From: Candidatus Symbiothrix sp.
Lineage (GTDB): Bacteria > Bacteroidota > Bacteroidia > Bacteroidales > Azobacteroidaceae
Reading direction: 5' to 3'
Length of the DNA stretch: 7,585 nt
Assembly (NCBI GenBank): GCA_031284765.1
Contig: JAITXK010000075.1
Span: 1-7,585, forward strand
The position numbers were made by a program, and so were the translations under genes. Of the stretch, positions 7,549-7,585 are shown one piece after another. The notes below the pieces were generated by a model. The model had not been told where the DNA came from. It did not search any database and saw nothing but the letters and a program-made list of their open reading frames with translations. Within the stretch, counting starts at the first letter, position 1. Every line of letters begins with the position of its first letter.

Positions 7549-7585
7549 ATGAACATGGTTATACAACAACTTTTTACTACCTGTA
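7549..7585 (+). CDS. Start of a rightward gene, cut by the window edge
   Basis: Two in-frame ATG codons (7549 and 7555) follow a TAnnTTTG box and open a frame that reads MNMVIQQLFTTC and is still open at the window end. Only 12 codons are visible, so no family can be assigned with confidence. From memory, the pattern I-x-Q-[LI]-[FY]-T-x-C resembles the N-terminus of Bacteroidetes metallo-beta-lactamase-fold hydrolases with a rhodanese domain. That is a guess from very few residues. If the gene is real, it is transcribed divergently from EF-G2 and shares its upstream region. Confidence 0.35.
   Translation, partial: MNMVIQQLFTTC

Noticed and set aside
7277..7552. 91-codon open frame on the plus strand in the intergenic region
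   Set aside because: There is no recognisable domain, its second half is AT-rich low-complexity sequence, and it overlaps the TAnnTTTG box and start of the rightward gene in another frame.

Overview
The window looks like chromosome from a member of the Bacteroidales (Bacteroides, Parabacteroides or Dysgonomonas type; I cannot fix the genus). Three things point there: promoter boxes of the Bacteroidetes type (TAnnTTTG at -7 with TTTG upstream), starts without a clear Shine-Dalgarno sequence, and an elongation factor G paralogue of the Bacteroides EF-G2 type. There are no RNA genes, mobile elements or CRISPR arrays.

Left and centre, minus strand (1-4906). A TetR/AcrR-type repressor gene is followed 45 bases later by one very large open frame of at least 1416 codons that runs off the left edge. 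The large protein fuses two BadF/HgdC-type ATP-dependent activase domains, a cysteine-rich linker, a DUF2229 (COG3580-like) domain and a COG3581-like dehydratase/reductase domain. In 2-hydroxyacyl-CoA dehydratase and double-cubane-cluster systems the activase and the reductase are normally separate proteins. Here an ATP-driven electron injector and its acceptor appear to share one chain. The substrate is unknown. The TetR gene has a good promoter with a perfect inverted repeat between its -33 and -7 boxes, so the repressor probably controls itself and the large gene as one operon.

Right part, minus strand (5072-7228). This is a complete 718-residue EF-G paralogue (fusA2/EF-G2). All five EF-G domains are present, but the GTPase centre is altered: Ser replaces the catalytic His, NQLD replaces NKxD, and the switch I Thr is Ser. 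A strong, nearly symmetrical hairpin terminator separates it from the TetR operon.

Right edge (7229-7585). A 320-base divergent intergenic region lies upstream of EF-G2 and of the first 12 codons of a rightward gene cut by the window end, which has a TAnnTTTG box just ahead of it. Part of this region looks faintly coding-like on the minus strand and is unexplained.

The EF-G2 gene and the repressor-activase operon appear to be separate transcription units. A theme of starvation or anaerobic energy metabolism is possible for both, but that is inference.
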